Source: Pseudomonas sp. ML2-2023-3 (GTDB lineage: Bacteria > Pseudomonadota > Gammaproteobacteria > Pseudomonadales > Pseudomonadaceae). From it: 64,000 bases of DNA. Every line of letters begins with the position of its first letter. The first letter of the stretch is position 1. The notes beneath the pieces are model-generated. The model had not been told where the DNA came from and searched no databases. It saw only the letters and a program-made list of their open reading frames with translations. Shown here one piece after another: positions 1-8,511 of this stretch. The position numbers and the translations under genes are program-made. The DNA is taken from positions 1,460,501 to 1,524,500 of the forward strand of contig NZ_CP146343.1 in NCBI RefSeq assembly GCF_037055275.1, read 5' to 3'.

Positions 1-290
1 GTGAGCAGACCCGCTGCGACCACAAGGGCCCTGGTATCAAGGTCTATGTGCTGGAGCGCGGTTACGGCGGCCAGCCGAATGTCACGCTCGATGGCCAGGA
101 AGTGGACGGTGTGCGGGCTGCGGTCTGTAACCAGGGCGAGGGGCTGGTGGCCTGCAACGGTGCGGGCACCACGGTGGGGCACGTGTATACCTTTGACCTG
201 GGCAACAAGGACGGTGGCTGGTTCGAGTTCAGCAACACCTCGCTGGTGCCGCCGCACAACCGGCTGGGTGTGCGGCTATATATAAAGTGA
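1..290 (+). CDS. C-terminal part of a small secreted-type protein (possibly DUF4879-like)
   Basis: Only the last 95 or so residues are present; the reading frame is open from base 3 and the start lies outside the window. The visible part is rich in Gly, Val and Thr, contains KVYVLERGYGG near its beginning, two cysteines (in AVCNQ and LVACN), and ends in RLGVRLYIK. The pattern of a compact beta-rich domain with a YVLE-GYG motif resembles my memory of DUF4879 (YolA-like) exported proteins, but I cannot confirm this without a profile search. No function can be given. A REP-like hairpin follows directly and separates it from the convergent MFS gene. Confidence 0.6.
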   Translation, partial: EQTRCDHKGPGIKVYVLERGYGGQPNVTLDGQEVDGVRAAVCNQGEGLVACNGAGTTVGHVYTFDLGNKDGGWFEFSNTSLVPPHNRLGVRLYIK

Positions 291-299
291 GATCCTCAC

Positions 300-400
300 C
301 TGTAGTCGCTGCCGCAGGTTGCGATCGGGCCCGCAGGAGCCGCTCTTTTTAAAGAACGAAGGTCCTTCGGCCCTTATCGCAGCCTGCGGCAGCACTACAG
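300..400. repeat. REP-like inverted repeat (CTGTAGTCGCTGCCGCAGG type)
   Basis: The left arm starts CTGTAGTCGCTGCCGCAGGTT at 300 and the right arm ends AGCCTGCGGCAGCACTACAG at 400, nearly complementary over about 25 bases around a loop of about 50 bases. This is a different family from the TGTGGGAGC repeats elsewhere in the window. It lies between two convergent genes, where it may act as a bidirectional terminator. Confidence 0.7.
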
Positions 401-1624
401 GGTTTTGTGCTCTTCCACCATCCGGTCCCGGTTGGCCAGCCCCGGGAACAGTTTTATCCACAGCCCGGTGACGACCAGCGTGCCAACCCCGCCCAACACC
501 ACGGCGGGCACTGTGCCCAGCCAGTGGGCCGTCACTCCGGATTCGAATTCCCCCAGCTGGTTGGACGCGCCGATAAACAATCCGTTGACCGCGCTCACCC
601 GGCCACGCATTTCATCCGGGGTCTCCAGTTGCACGAACGAGGCGCGGATCACCATGCTGATCATGTCCGCCGCGCCAAGAACCACCAGCACTGCCATTGA
701 AAACCAGAACGAGGTCGACAGGCCGAACGCGATGGTGGCGACCCCGAATATCCCCACCGCGGTAAACATGACGCGCCCCACCTTGCGCTCCACCGCGAAT
801 CTGGCCAGCCACAATGACATCAGCAGGGCGCCGACCGCCGGTGCCGAGCGCAGCATGCCCAGGCCCCAGGGGCCGGTCAGCAAAATATCCTTGGCAAACA
901 CAGGCAGCAGCGCCGTGGCCCCGCCCAGCAGGACGGCAAACAGATCCAGGGAGATGGCGCCGAGGACGTCAGGGCGACTGCGAATGAAGCGAATGCCCGC
1001 GAGCAGGGAGTCCAGCGTGGCCTTGGCTTTGTTCAGCGGCAACTGGCGGGCGGGGAGGTTACTCATCAGCAGTGCCGCAATCAGATACAGCGCAACGCTC
1101 GGGCCATACACCCAGACGCTGCCAAACGCATACAACAAGCCCCCAAACGCTGGCGCGACAATGGTGGCCGATTGTTGCGCCGCTTGTGCCGCCGCCACTG
1201 CGCGCGGAAACAGCTCAACCGGCACGATCGAAGGCAGCAGCGCCTGGGTGGCGGGCATTTCGAAGGAGCGGGCGGCACCCAGCAAAAACGCCAGGATAAA
1301 GATCATTTCCCGGGTGATGTGATCGCCTGCGCTGCTGATGGCCAATGTCAGGGCGATCATTGCCTGTAGCGACTGGCACAGGGCCGCCACTCTGCGACGA
1401 TCATAGCGGTCGGCCACATGCCCGGTGTGCAGCATAAACAGCAGGCGCGGCGCGAACTCGATCAAGCCCACCCATCCCAGGTCCATCACGTTGCCAGTCA
1501 GTTGGTAGAGGTTCCAGCCGATGGCCACGGTGAGCATTTGAAATGCACTGGCGGTGAAGATACGGGCAAACCAGAAGGCCACAAATGGCCGGTGATGGCG
1601 GAGCAGAAGGGGCTGGCTGGTCAT
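395..1624 (-). CDS. MFS transporter (EntS-type drug/siderophore exporter family)
   Basis: A 409-residue inner-membrane protein with the hydrophobic profile of a 12-helix major facilitator. The MFS loop 2-3 signature is visible as GHVADRYDRRRV around residues 68-79, followed by the helices. Sequence and length fit the EntS/MFS_3 branch, whose members export siderophores or small toxic compounds by proton antiport; the substrate here is unknown. It stands alone, convergent with the partial gene to its left and divergent from cioA. The 3' end overlaps the edge of the REP-like hairpin. No neighbouring regulator or biosynthetic gene hints at a substrate. Confidence 0.8.
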   Translation of the reverse strand: MTSQPLLLRHHRPFVAFWFARIFTASAFQMLTVAIGWNLYQLTGNVMDLGWVGLIEFAPRLLFMLHTGHVADRYDRRRVAALCQSLQAMIALTLAISSAGDHITREMIFILAFLLGAARSFEMPATQALLPSIVPVELFPRAVAAAQAAQQSATIVAPAFGGLLYAFGSVWVYGPSVALYLIAALLMSNLPARQLPLNKAKATLDSLLAGIRFIRSRPDVLGAISLDLFAVLLGGATALLPVFAKDILLTGPWGLGMLRSAPAVGALLMSLWLARFAVERKVGRVMFTAVGIFGVATIAFGLSTSFWFSMAVLVVLGAADMISMVIRASFVQLETPDEMRGRVSAVNGLFIGASNQLGEFESGVTAHWLGTVPAVVLGGVGTLVVTGLWIKLFPGLANRDRMVEEHKTL

Positions 1625-2030
1625 TTAAAAGAGGTCGTGGCCGAGGGTGGGGGGACGTTGAGATTATCATTGTCTTGTAACAAATAATGACTCGAAATAT
1701 CACATATCCCCAGCGCCCCACGTTGGGTCAAACAGGGCTTTTGCGCGATTCCTTGTGGTTCTTGCAACGGTCTATATCAAGGCCTGAGGCATCGTGTCAC
1801 GCGACAACAAACCACATTAGCCGTGTGTCAGGAATGGACTACTCTTTCATCCATGCTTGATCCAGATCAAAGCCTTTGGGTTTTTGTCTGAGTGGCCAGC
1901 CGGCCAGATCCCTTGGTGTTGTGGTTTTGAAAGCGAGCAGCGATTCGCGGTGGCCACGGCGTGCAGGGTAGTTGGATTCAGGCGCGAAGTCTGGGTCCTC
2001 AACGACCTGATACCTGATAGAGGAAGACTT
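1625..2030. other. Intergenic region between the MFS gene and cioA, with an ANR box
   Basis: About 400 bases separate two divergent genes. The only site I can support strongly is the ANR/FNR palindrome at 1857-1870. The segment before it is comparatively AT-rich (1660-1710), and the segment after it forms a leader of about 160 bases before cioA with no recognisable gene. The ribosome binding site GAGGAAG lies at about 2020-2026. Confidence 0.6.
1857..1870. promoter_or_regulatory. ANR/FNR box upstream of cioA
   Basis: The sequence TTGATCCAGATCAA matches the FNR/ANR consensus TTGAT-N4-ATCAA perfectly. It sits 160 bases upstream of the cioA start codon. In P. aeruginosa the anaerobic regulator ANR is known to repress cioAB when oxygen is scarce, so a repressor role is the simplest reading here; that is inferred from the site and the known system. 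Confidence 0.85.
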
Positions 2031-3470
2031 ATGTTCGGTTTGGATGCTCTCGAGCTCGCCCGAATTCAGTTCGCGTTTACCATATCGTTCCACATCATTT
2101 TTCCCGCCATTACCATCGGTCTCGCCAGTTATTTGATGGTGCTCGAAGGCATGTGGCTGAAAACCCGTGACGATACCTACCGCGACCTGTACCACTTTTG
2201 GTCGAAGATTTTCGCCGTCAACTTCGGCATGGGCGTTGTATCGGGCCTGGTCATGGCCTACCAGTTCGGCACGAACTGGTCGAGGTTCTCGGATTTTGCC
2301 GGTGCTGTTACCGGGCCGCTGCTGACCTATGAAGTACTGACTGCATTCTTCCTTGAAGCGGGTTTTCTGGGCGTCATGCTGTTTGGCTGGAATCGCGTGG
2401 GCCGGGGGATGCACTTCTTCTCGACCGCGATGGTGGCCCTGGGAACGCTGGTCTCTACCTTCTGGATCCTGGCCTCCAACAGCTGGATGCAAACCCCGCA
2501 AGGCTTCGAAATCATCGATGGTCGAGTGATTCCGGTGGACTGGCTGGCGGTCATTTTCAACCCTTCGTTCCCTTACCGTCTGGCGCATATGGCCACGGCC
2601 GCCTTTGTCGCCACGGCATTTTTCGTCGGCGCGTCAGCGGCCTGGCATCTGTTGCGCGGTCGTAACACGCCGGCCATTCGCCGCATGTTCTCGATGGCCA
2701 TGTGGATGGCCCTGGTGGTTGCGCCGGTACAGGCGCTGATCGGTGATGCCCACGGTTTGAATACCCTCAAGTATCAGCCAGCAAAAATCGCGGCCATGGA
2801 AGGTCACTGGGAAAACAAACCCGGTGAGCCAACGCCGCTGATTCTGTTTGGTATCCCGAACATGAAGACCGAAACCACGGACTACAAGATTCAGATCCCG
2901 TACCTGGGCAGCCTGATTCTGACGCACAGCCTGGACAAGCAAATCCCTGCGTTGAAGGAGTTCCCGCCAGAGGATCGCCCCAACTCGACCATCGTGTTCT
3001 TTAGCTTCCGCATCATGGTGGCGCTGGGCATGTTGATGATCTTCGTCGGGCTTTGGAGCGTATGGCTGCGCAGGCGCGGCACCCTGTACGAGAACCGCTG
3101 GTTCCTGCGTATGGTGCTGTGGATGGGACCATCGGGCCTGATCGCGATCCTTGCGGGTTGGTTCACCACCGAGATCGGTCGCCAGCCGTGGGTGGTTTAC
3201 GGGCTGATGCGCACTTCGGATGCGTCGTCCAACCACAGCGTCATGCAAATGAGCGTCACGCTGGTCATGTTTGTCGTGGTGTATTTCGCGCTGTTTGGTG
3301 CGGGTCTGGGTTACATGATGCGTCTGGTACGCAAAGGTCCGATTACCCACGAAGGCGAAGAAGACACCCACGGTGGCCCAGGCCAGCAACGCACGCCTGC
3401 CCGTCCTCTGTCTGCGGCCCATGAGGGTACAGATGAAGGCCACAGCGACAGCCTGACTAAGGGGAATTGA
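2031..3470 (+). CDS. cioA: Cyanide-insensitive quinol oxidase subunit I (CioA, bd-type)
   Basis: A 479-residue, polytopic inner-membrane subunit of a bd-family terminal oxidase that oxidises ubiquinol and reduces oxygen to water without pumping protons. The haem ligand His is at residue 21 (SFHIIF), the paired acidic residues E101 and E109 lie in YEVLTAFFLEAGF, and the family motif GRQPW is near residue 383. The short quinol-binding loop and overall length fit the CioA (CIO) branch rather than the long-loop E. coli CydA. The ATG at 2031 is chosen because GAGGAAG lies 5-11 bases upstream and the protein then begins FGLDALELARIQFAF as in the family. First gene of cioAB; the perfect ANR box upstream suggests oxygen control. 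Confidence 0.95.
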   Translation: MFGLDALELARIQFAFTISFHIIFPAITIGLASYLMVLEGMWLKTRDDTYRDLYHFWSKIFAVNFGMGVVSGLVMAYQFGTNWSRFSDFAGAVTGPLLTYEVLTAFFLEAGFLGVMLFGWNRVGRGMHFFSTAMVALGTLVSTFWILASNSWMQTPQGFEIIDGRVIPVDWLAVIFNPSFPYRLAHMATAAFVATAFFVGASAAWHLLRGRNTPAIRRMFSMAMWMALVVAPVQALIGDAHGLNTLKYQPAKIAAMEGHWENKPGEPTPLILFGIPNMKTETTDYKIQIPYLGSLILTHSLDKQIPALKEFPPEDRPNSTIVFFSFRIMVALGMLMIFVGLWSVWLRRRGTLYENRWFLRMVLWMGPSGLIAILAGWFTTEIGRQPWVVYGLMRTSDASSNHSVMQMSVTLVMFVVVYFALFGAGLGYMMRLVRKGPITHEGEEDTHGGPGQQRTPARPLSAAHEGTDEGHSDSLTKGN

Positions 3471-3473
3471 GTC

Positions 3474-4481
3474 ATGGGTATTGATCTGCCACTTATCTGG
3501 GCAATCATCATCATCTTCGGGATCATGATGTATGTGGTCATGGATGGTTTCGATCTCGGGATCGGCATCCTCTTTCCCTTTATCAAGGGCGAGAGCGACC
3601 GCGATGTGATGATGAATACGGTCGCCCCTGTCTGGGACGGTAACGAAACCTGGTTGGTACTGGGCGGCGCGGCATTGTTTGGTGCCTTCCCGCTGGCCTA
3701 CTCGGTCGTGTTGTCGGCACTGTACCTGCCACTGATGCTGATGCTGATGGGGTTGATCTTTCGGGGCGTCGCCTTTGAGTTCCGCTTCAAGGCACGGCCA
3801 GAAAAACGCCATCTCTGGGACAAGTCCTTTATTGGCGGCTCGCTGGTGGCAACCTTCTTCCAGGGGGTGGCGCTGGGGGCCTTCATTGATGGGATTCCGG
3901 TGGTTAACCGTCAGTATGCGGGGGGCGGGCTGGACTGGCTTTCACCGTTCACTGTGTTCTGCGGGATTGCCCTGATCGTGGCCTATGCATTGCTTGGCTG
4001 CACCTGGCTGATCATGAAAACCGAAGGCCACTTGCAGGAGCGCATGCACAAGCTGGGTCGCCCGCTGGCGTTGGCCGTACTGGTGCTGATGGGCATCGTC
4101 AGCCTGTGGACGCCACTGGCGCACACTGACATTGCTGCACGCTGGTTCACACTGCCGAACCTGTTCTGGTTCTTGCCGGTGCCGATCCTGGTCTTGGTGA
4201 CGATGTATGGTCTGCTCAAGGCGATAGCGCGCAAGGCTCACTACACGCCGTTTCTGTTGACCCTGGTGTTGATCTTCCTGGGTTACAGCGGTCTGGGTAT
4301 CAGCTTGTGGCCGAACATCATCCCGCCTTCGATCTCGATCTGGGATGCAGCGGCACCACCCCAAAGCCAGGGCTTCATGCTGGTAGGCACCTTGTTTATC
4401 ATCCCGTTTATTCTCGGTTACACCTTCTGGAGCTACTACGTGTTCCGCGGCAAGGTGACTCACGAAGACGGTTATCACTAG
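3474..4481 (+). CDS. cioB: Cyanide-insensitive quinol oxidase subunit II (CioB)
   Basis: A 335-residue membrane protein of the CydB/CioB family, the structural partner of CioA. The N-terminal GFDLGIGILFPF helix and the following NTVAPVWDGNETWLVLGGAA segment are the hallmark of subunit II. It begins three bases after cioA ends, so the two are co-transcribed and probably translationally coupled. The C-terminal helices end in FWSYYVFRGKV, as usual in this family. No oddities in length or composition. Confidence 0.95.
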   Translation: MGIDLPLIWAIIIIFGIMMYVVMDGFDLGIGILFPFIKGESDRDVMMNTVAPVWDGNETWLVLGGAALFGAFPLAYSVVLSALYLPLMLMLMGLIFRGVAFEFRFKARPEKRHLWDKSFIGGSLVATFFQGVALGAFIDGIPVVNRQYAGGGLDWLSPFTVFCGIALIVAYALLGCTWLIMKTEGHLQERMHKLGRPLALAVLVLMGIVSLWTPLAHTDIAARWFTLPNLFWFLPVPILVLVTMYGLLKAIARKAHYTPFLLTLVLIFLGYSGLGISLWPNIIPPSISIWDAAAPPQSQGFMLVGTLFIIPFILGYTFWSYYVFRGKVTHEDGYH

Positions 4482-4538
4482 TCGTACATGCCGCTGTGGC
4501 CTGAGGGCCACAGCCTTTTCCCCAGAGGAGGCCCGAAC

Positions 4539-4706
4539 ATGGCCGGCAAGGATTATCTAAACGACGTTCAAGAGTGCGAAAAAAAGCCCTTGTGGCAACG
4601 CATTGGCTGGTTGCTGGTGATCTGGACCGCCAGTGTGGCGAGCCTGGCAGTATTTGCCTGGCTGATCCGCCTGTTCATGACCGCCGCAGGCATGAAGAGC
4701 CACTGA
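4539..4706 (+). CDS. DUF2474 small membrane subunit of the CIO oxidase
   Basis: A 55-residue protein with one transmembrane helix (about residues 21-43: RIGWLLVIWTASVASLAVFAWLIRLF). Small single-helix DUF2474 proteins are encoded directly after cioB/cydB and are thought to be accessory subunits comparable to CydX. The ATG at 4539 follows AGAGGAGG by a good distance; an earlier in-frame start would add an unlikely proline-rich stretch. It is the third gene of the cio operon and is followed by two stacked hairpins that end the transcript. Confidence 0.85.
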   Translation: MAGKDYLNDVQECEKKPLWQRIGWLLVIWTASVASLAVFAWLIRLFMTAAGMKSH

Positions 4707-4715
4707 CTTCCCATC

Positions 4716-4765
4716 CCGTAGCCTTGCGGCTACGGTTTTATGACCCGCCCAGGCGGGTTTTTTTA
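4716..4765 (+). terminator. Tandem hairpins ending the cio operon
   Basis: A first hairpin CCGTAGCCTTGCGGCTACGG (4716-4735) is followed by a second, ACCCGCCCAGGCGGGT, and a run of seven T (4743-4765). The second is a classic intrinsic terminator. It may also serve rlmG, which converges from the right and stops at 4766. Confidence 0.85.
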
Positions 4766-5890
4766 TTACTTGCGCGCCTTGAGGATCACAAACTTGGGAG
4801 TGGCGGCCACTTGTTCGACGCCCCGAAACAGTTTGGCCAGCTTGCTGTGATAGCCCAGATGACGGTTGCCGACGATGTACAGCGCACCCCCCACTACCAG
4901 CGCCTCACGGGCCTGCTGGAACATGCGCCAGGCCAGAAAGTCTCCCACCACTTGTTGCTGATGGAACGGCGGATTGCACAGCACTACGTCCAGTGAGTCC
5001 GGTGCCTGGCTCGCCAAACCGTCGTCAGCCCGCACAATGACCTCGCGATCACCCAATGCGGCTTGCCAGTTCTCGCGGGCAGACTGCACGGCCATGAACG
5101 ACTCATCGACCAGCGTGTACTGCGCTTGCGGGTTATTCAGCGCGCTGGCAATGGCCAGTACACCATTGCCGCAGCCCAGGTCGGCAACCCGTGCAGTGCC
5201 CAGGTTTTTTGGCAGGTGGGGCAGGAATGCCCGAGTGCCGATATCGAGGTCTTCGCGGCAGAACACGTTGGCGTGGTTGAGCAGCTCGATGGCCGGCCTT
5301 TCCAGTCGATAGCGCGTGGGGTACGGCGATGTAAATGGCCCCAGGGCCTGGGACGTGGACACCAGCAAACGGGCTTTTTTGACCGCCAGCGAGGCCTGTA
5401 CCGGGCCAATGTAGCGCTCCAGCAGATCGCCTGCGGCGCGGGGCAAGTGTTTGACCATCGCGCCTGCGATGACCTGTGCTCCGGGTGCCAATTGGCCTTG
5501 CAGGCGGATCAGTTGCTCTTCAAGCAGCGCCAGGGTCTTGGGAACACGCACCAGTACACAGTCGAAAGGCCCGACCAGAGGCTGGCTGGCAGGGATGATC
5601 GATACCGCATCGTAAGCATGGCCATTGCGCACCAGATTCTTTTCCAGCGCCTGAATGGCGAGAAAGGAGTCGCTGCTGCTGGTGACATGCAGGGTGTTGA
5701 CCAGACTGACCGCCAGGGCACCAAAACTGTCATTGAGCACCAGCACCCGGCTGTTTGCGGGCAACGCCTGCTCAGCCAGGTGATTAAGCAAATACTCATC
5801 TGCCGCATCAAAGGCCTGCAAGGGCTCGTTTTGCTGCTCGGGTTGGCGGATCAGGCGAAGTTGGGCGAAGGGGCTTTCTAGCACAGGCAT
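4766..5890 (-). CDS. rlmG: 23S rRNA (guanine-1835-N2)-methyltransferase RlmG
   Basis: A 374-residue SAM-dependent methyltransferase of the RsmC/RlmG family. The N-terminal half (to about residue 190) is the degenerate methyltransferase-like domain; the C-terminal half carries the SAM-binding VADLGCGNGVLAI motif (about 237-249) and the catalytic NPPFH motif (about 309-313) typical of base-N2 methylation. The N-terminal sequence and length match RlmG better than RsmC. It acts on 23S rRNA in the cytoplasm. It stands alone, convergent with the cio operon. Confidence 0.88.
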   Translation of the reverse strand: MPVLESPFAQLRLIRQPEQQNEPLQAFDAADEYLLNHLAEQALPANSRVLVLNDSFGALAVSLVNTLHVTSSSDSFLAIQALEKNLVRNGHAYDAVSIIPASQPLVGPFDCVLVRVPKTLALLEEQLIRLQGQLAPGAQVIAGAMVKHLPRAAGDLLERYIGPVQASLAVKKARLLVSTSQALGPFTSPYPTRYRLERPAIELLNHANVFCREDLDIGTRAFLPHLPKNLGTARVADLGCGNGVLAIASALNNPQAQYTLVDESFMAVQSARENWQAALGDREVIVRADDGLASQAPDSLDVVLCNPPFHQQQVVGDFLAWRMFQQAREALVVGGALYIVGNRHLGYHSKLAKLFRGVEQVAATPKFVILKARK

Positions 5891-6044
5891 TTATACAAAC
5901 TCTGAGGAATCGACAACTGCATGTCTTGCCCCTGAGGGGGAGGCTGGCAAACAGAGGAGTCCGTGGTTTTACAGGTAGGCGTGATTTTACTTTTTTTTGC
6001 CGCAGATTGCCTGACGGGTTTATCCACTTTAGCGCAGTGTCCGT

Positions 6045-6758
6045 TTACAGCAGGCCAAACCTGGCCGCCATGACCACGGCCGAGGTTTTGTTGCTGGCCC
6101 CCAGTTTTTTCATTGCACCACTGATATGGAAGTTCACGGTGCGGGTGCTCAGGCTCAGAATCATGGCAATGTCGGAAGCGATTTTGCCTTCGGCAGTCCA
6201 CTTGAGGACTTCCAACTCACGTTCGGACAAACGCATGATGTTGATCGTCAGCCTATGGCGCAGGTGGAAGCGTTCGAGCATGGCGCTGTGTAACTGATTG
6301 CACAGCCACAGCACGCTGGCAGCTTTGCCCGAAAACTCGTCCTGCGACACAGGAGGGTCTTTTCTGGCAAGGCTCAACATGCTCACTGCGCCATTGGGGT
6401 CATGCACCGACTGCGACCAGCCATAGGTCAGCCCGCAGGTTTGGGTGGCTTTCCACTGGTCGGGAGCATCACGAAAAACATCGGCGCTCCAAATAATGGG
6501 CAGGATCGATAGTTGGCAGTGAGTCATGAGTGGATTTTTTTGCGTAAGAGGCCCTTTTTCATACCGCTCGACATAATCATTTGGATAGTTTGTTAATACT
6601 TTACTATTCGTTATTACATTGCCATGTCGAGGGATCGTGCGAAAGAAGAAATAATTAAAGCCGTACTCTTCTATTCGTTTGAGTGTGTCGGAACCCAATT
6701 CAGCTTCGCTTCTGCAGGCGAAGTGTTGGTTCTGGTTGATTAAATGATGTGCGGTCAT
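6045..6758 (-). CDS. LuxR-family solo regulator with AHL-binding-like domain
   Basis: A 237-residue regulator with an N-terminal autoinducer-binding-like domain (about 20-165) and a C-terminal LuxR helix-turn-helix (about 174-237: LSERELEVLKWTAEGK and TVNFHI). No luxI-type synthase is nearby, so it is a solo. Aligned to LasR by the segment NYP...W..HY...DP, the usual pocket residues become Y62 (LasR W60), Y66 (Y64), N75 (D73), P76 and W90 (W88). The Asp that hydrogen-bonds the AHL amide is therefore Asn. It is transcribed divergently from fpr across a 368-base AT-rich spacer, so it may regulate itself or fpr; that is inference. Confidence 0.85.
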   Translation of the reverse strand: MTAHHLINQNQHFACRSEAELGSDTLKRIEEYGFNYFFFRTIPRHGNVITNSKVLTNYPNDYVERYEKGPLTQKNPLMTHCQLSILPIIWSADVFRDAPDQWKATQTCGLTYGWSQSVHDPNGAVSMLSLARKDPPVSQDEFSGKAASVLWLCNQLHSAMLERFHLRHRLTINIMRLSERELEVLKWTAEGKIASDIAMILSLSTRTVNFHISGAMKKLGASNKTSAVVMAARFGLL

Positions 6759-7126
6759 AAGGCGCTCCGGCGGCCCGACAGTAAGTGGGTGGCAATAGGC
6801 GGTGTGTTACTAAGTTTATTCTAGATGGTGTTTGAAATGTTGTTGTTGGTTACAAAATATAAATAGGGGGTGGGTAGTATGGCGTGTTTATAGATGCGGG
6901 TGATAATTTAAACAGTGAGTTTAATTATGCTTTTTCGGGTTTATATATATAGCTGTGTGTTGCTTTAGATAAATTGGATCCGGGCACTGTGTGAGTTAAT
7001 TAATACGAACCTTGTCGGCGACCCCTTGTTTGCCCCTGGAAGGCTGTCTCAAAGCCATCACAAACCATCGGTGTTTCTCCAGGCGTCTTTAGGCGACACT
7101 AGAGGCATTCGTCAATGGAGTGCCCC
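6759..7126. other. AT-rich intergenic region between the LuxR solo and fpr
   Basis: This 368-base divergent spacer is visibly richer in A and T than the flanking genes, with TATATATA-like stretches around 6943-6950 and a TTAATTAA palindrome at 6996-7003. I found no lux-box-like 20-bp palindrome, no clear paired -35/-10 elements and no gene. It presumably carries the promoters of both flanking genes. Confidence 0.5.
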
Positions 7127-7903
7127 ATGACTGCCAGCGCAGAAAAATTTACCCAGCAGACGCTTCTCGATGTCACACCGCTGACCCCCAGCCTGTTCAC
7201 ATTGCGTACCACTCGCGACCCGGGCTTTCGCTTTACCGCAGGCCAGTTTGCAAGGCTTGGCGTGACCAAGGCGGATGGCAGTACGGTTTGGCGCGCCTAT
7301 TCCATGGTCTCTTCACCCCATGACGAGTTCTTGGAGTTCTTTTCGATTGTGGTACCGGGGGGAGAGTTCACCAGTGAGCTCAGTCGTCTTGAAGTGGGTG
7401 ACACCTTGCTGGTGGAGCGCCAGGCATTTGGTTTTTTGACCCTGGATCGTTTTGTTGACGGGCGTGATCTGTGGTTGCTGGCAACGGGGACCGGCATTGC
7501 ACCGTTCCTGTCGATCCTCCAGGATTTTGAAGTATGGGAAAAATTCGAGCGCATTGTGCTGGTTTACAGTGCCCGCGAAGCGCGCGAACTGGCCTATCAG
7601 GATCTCATCGCAGGCTTATTTTCCCGTGATTACCTTGCTGAGTATGCACACAAGTTTGTGTATGTTCCGATCGTCACCCGTGAGCGAGTGCCCGGTGCAT
7701 TGAACGGGCGAATGACCACCTTGATCGAAAACGGTGAACTTGAGCAGGCGGCGGGTGTTGATCTGACCCGCGAACATTCGCGGGTGATGTTATGTGGCAA
7801 TCCGCAAATGATTGATGACACACGCAAGTTGTTGAAGGCCCGTGACATGCAGTTGAGCCTGAGTCGTCGGCCCGGACAAGTTGCTGTTGAGAACTACTGG
7901 TAG
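7127..7903 (+). CDS. fpr: Ferredoxin/flavodoxin-NADP(+) reductase
   Basis: A 258-residue FAD enzyme that moves electrons between NADPH and ferredoxin or flavodoxin. The FAD motif R56-A-Y-S59 (in WRAYSM), the VPGGEFTS loop, and the NADP-binding GTGIAPFLS motif are present. The protein ends in AVENYW, a terminal aromatic stacking on FAD, like E. coli Fpr and unlike the Azotobacter-type enzyme that ends in a longer AFVEK tail. The ATG at 7127 is preferred over one at 7115 because GGAG lies 6 bases ahead of it. It is divergent from the LuxR solo and convergent with mscL. Confidence 0.9.
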   Translation: MTASAEKFTQQTLLDVTPLTPSLFTLRTTRDPGFRFTAGQFARLGVTKADGSTVWRAYSMVSSPHDEFLEFFSIVVPGGEFTSELSRLEVGDTLLVERQAFGFLTLDRFVDGRDLWLLATGTGIAPFLSILQDFEVWEKFERIVLVYSAREARELAYQDLIAGLFSRDYLAEYAHKFVYVPIVTRERVPGALNGRMTTLIENGELEQAAGVDLTREHSRVMLCGNPQMIDDTRKLLKARDMQLSLSRRPGQVAVENYW

Positions 7904-7935
7904 TGTAAGTTTTATATGTCGAGCAGCATGAAATA

Positions 7936-7963
7936 AATAACGGCGCCCTGGGGCGCCGTTATT
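7936..7963. terminator. Bidirectional terminator between fpr and mscL
   Basis: A perfect stem AATAACGGCGCC / GGCGCCGTTATT around a short loop lies in the middle of the fpr-mscL convergent gap, with A/T-rich flanks on both sides. It can end both transcripts. Confidence 0.8.
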
Positions 7964-7975
7964 CATGTTGGGCAG

Positions 7976-8389
7976 TTAAGGTCGGTTGTTTTGAACTTTA
8001 AGCAGGTCACGAATTTCGCCCAGCAGTTCTTCTTCTTTAGAAGGAAGAGGCGGGGCGCTTGGCGCGACTGCCTCTTCGCGCTTCAGGCGGTTGATTGCCT
8101 TTACACCCATAAAGATGGCAAACGCGACGATGATAAAGTCGATCACGCTCTGGATGAATTTGCCATATGCCACGACCACGGCCGGGGCATCGCCAACGGC
8201 CGCTTTCAGCGTAATGGCCAGGTCACTGAAGTCCACACCGCCAATCAACAGGCCCAGCGGTGGCATGACCACGTCACCCACGAAGGACGAAACGATTTTG
8301 CCAAATGCCGCGCCGATGATGATACCGACGGCCATATCGACCACGTTCCCTTTGACCGCGAAGGCCTTGAACTCACTTATCACGCTCAT
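7976..8389 (-). CDS. mscL: Large-conductance mechanosensitive channel MscL
   Basis: A 137-residue protein, the usual MscL length, that forms a homopentameric pore relieving hypo-osmotic pressure in the inner membrane. The signature [21 protein letters not shown] covers the first transmembrane helix, the second helix is [15 protein letters not shown], and the charged C-terminal bundle [13 protein letters not shown] follows. The ATG at 8389 follows AAGGAAT on the minus strand; the upstream in-frame codons are not MscL-like. It is divergent from radA. Confidence 0.95.
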   Translation of the reverse strand: MSVISEFKAFAVKGNVVDMAVGIIIGAAFGKIVSSFVGDVVMPPLGLLIGGVDFSDLAITLKAAVGDAPAVVVAYGKFIQSVIDFIIVAFAIFMGVKAINRLKREEAVAPSAPPLPSKEEELLGEIRDLLKVQNNRP

Positions 8390-8511
8390 TGGATATTCCT
8401 TGTTACAGATGAAGTTGGTGGGTGCAGTGTAATTCAGCATGGCAGATCATGCCCGCGCCGCACTGATCAAAGCTCAGTGGGCTATCATCGCGTTTTTTCC
8501 CTGGAGTTCAG

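Noticed and set aside
1857..2030. A longer CioA starting at TTG 1857
   Set aside because: The start overlaps the ANR box, has no ribosome binding site, and adds 58 residues that the family lacks. ATG 2031 fits better.
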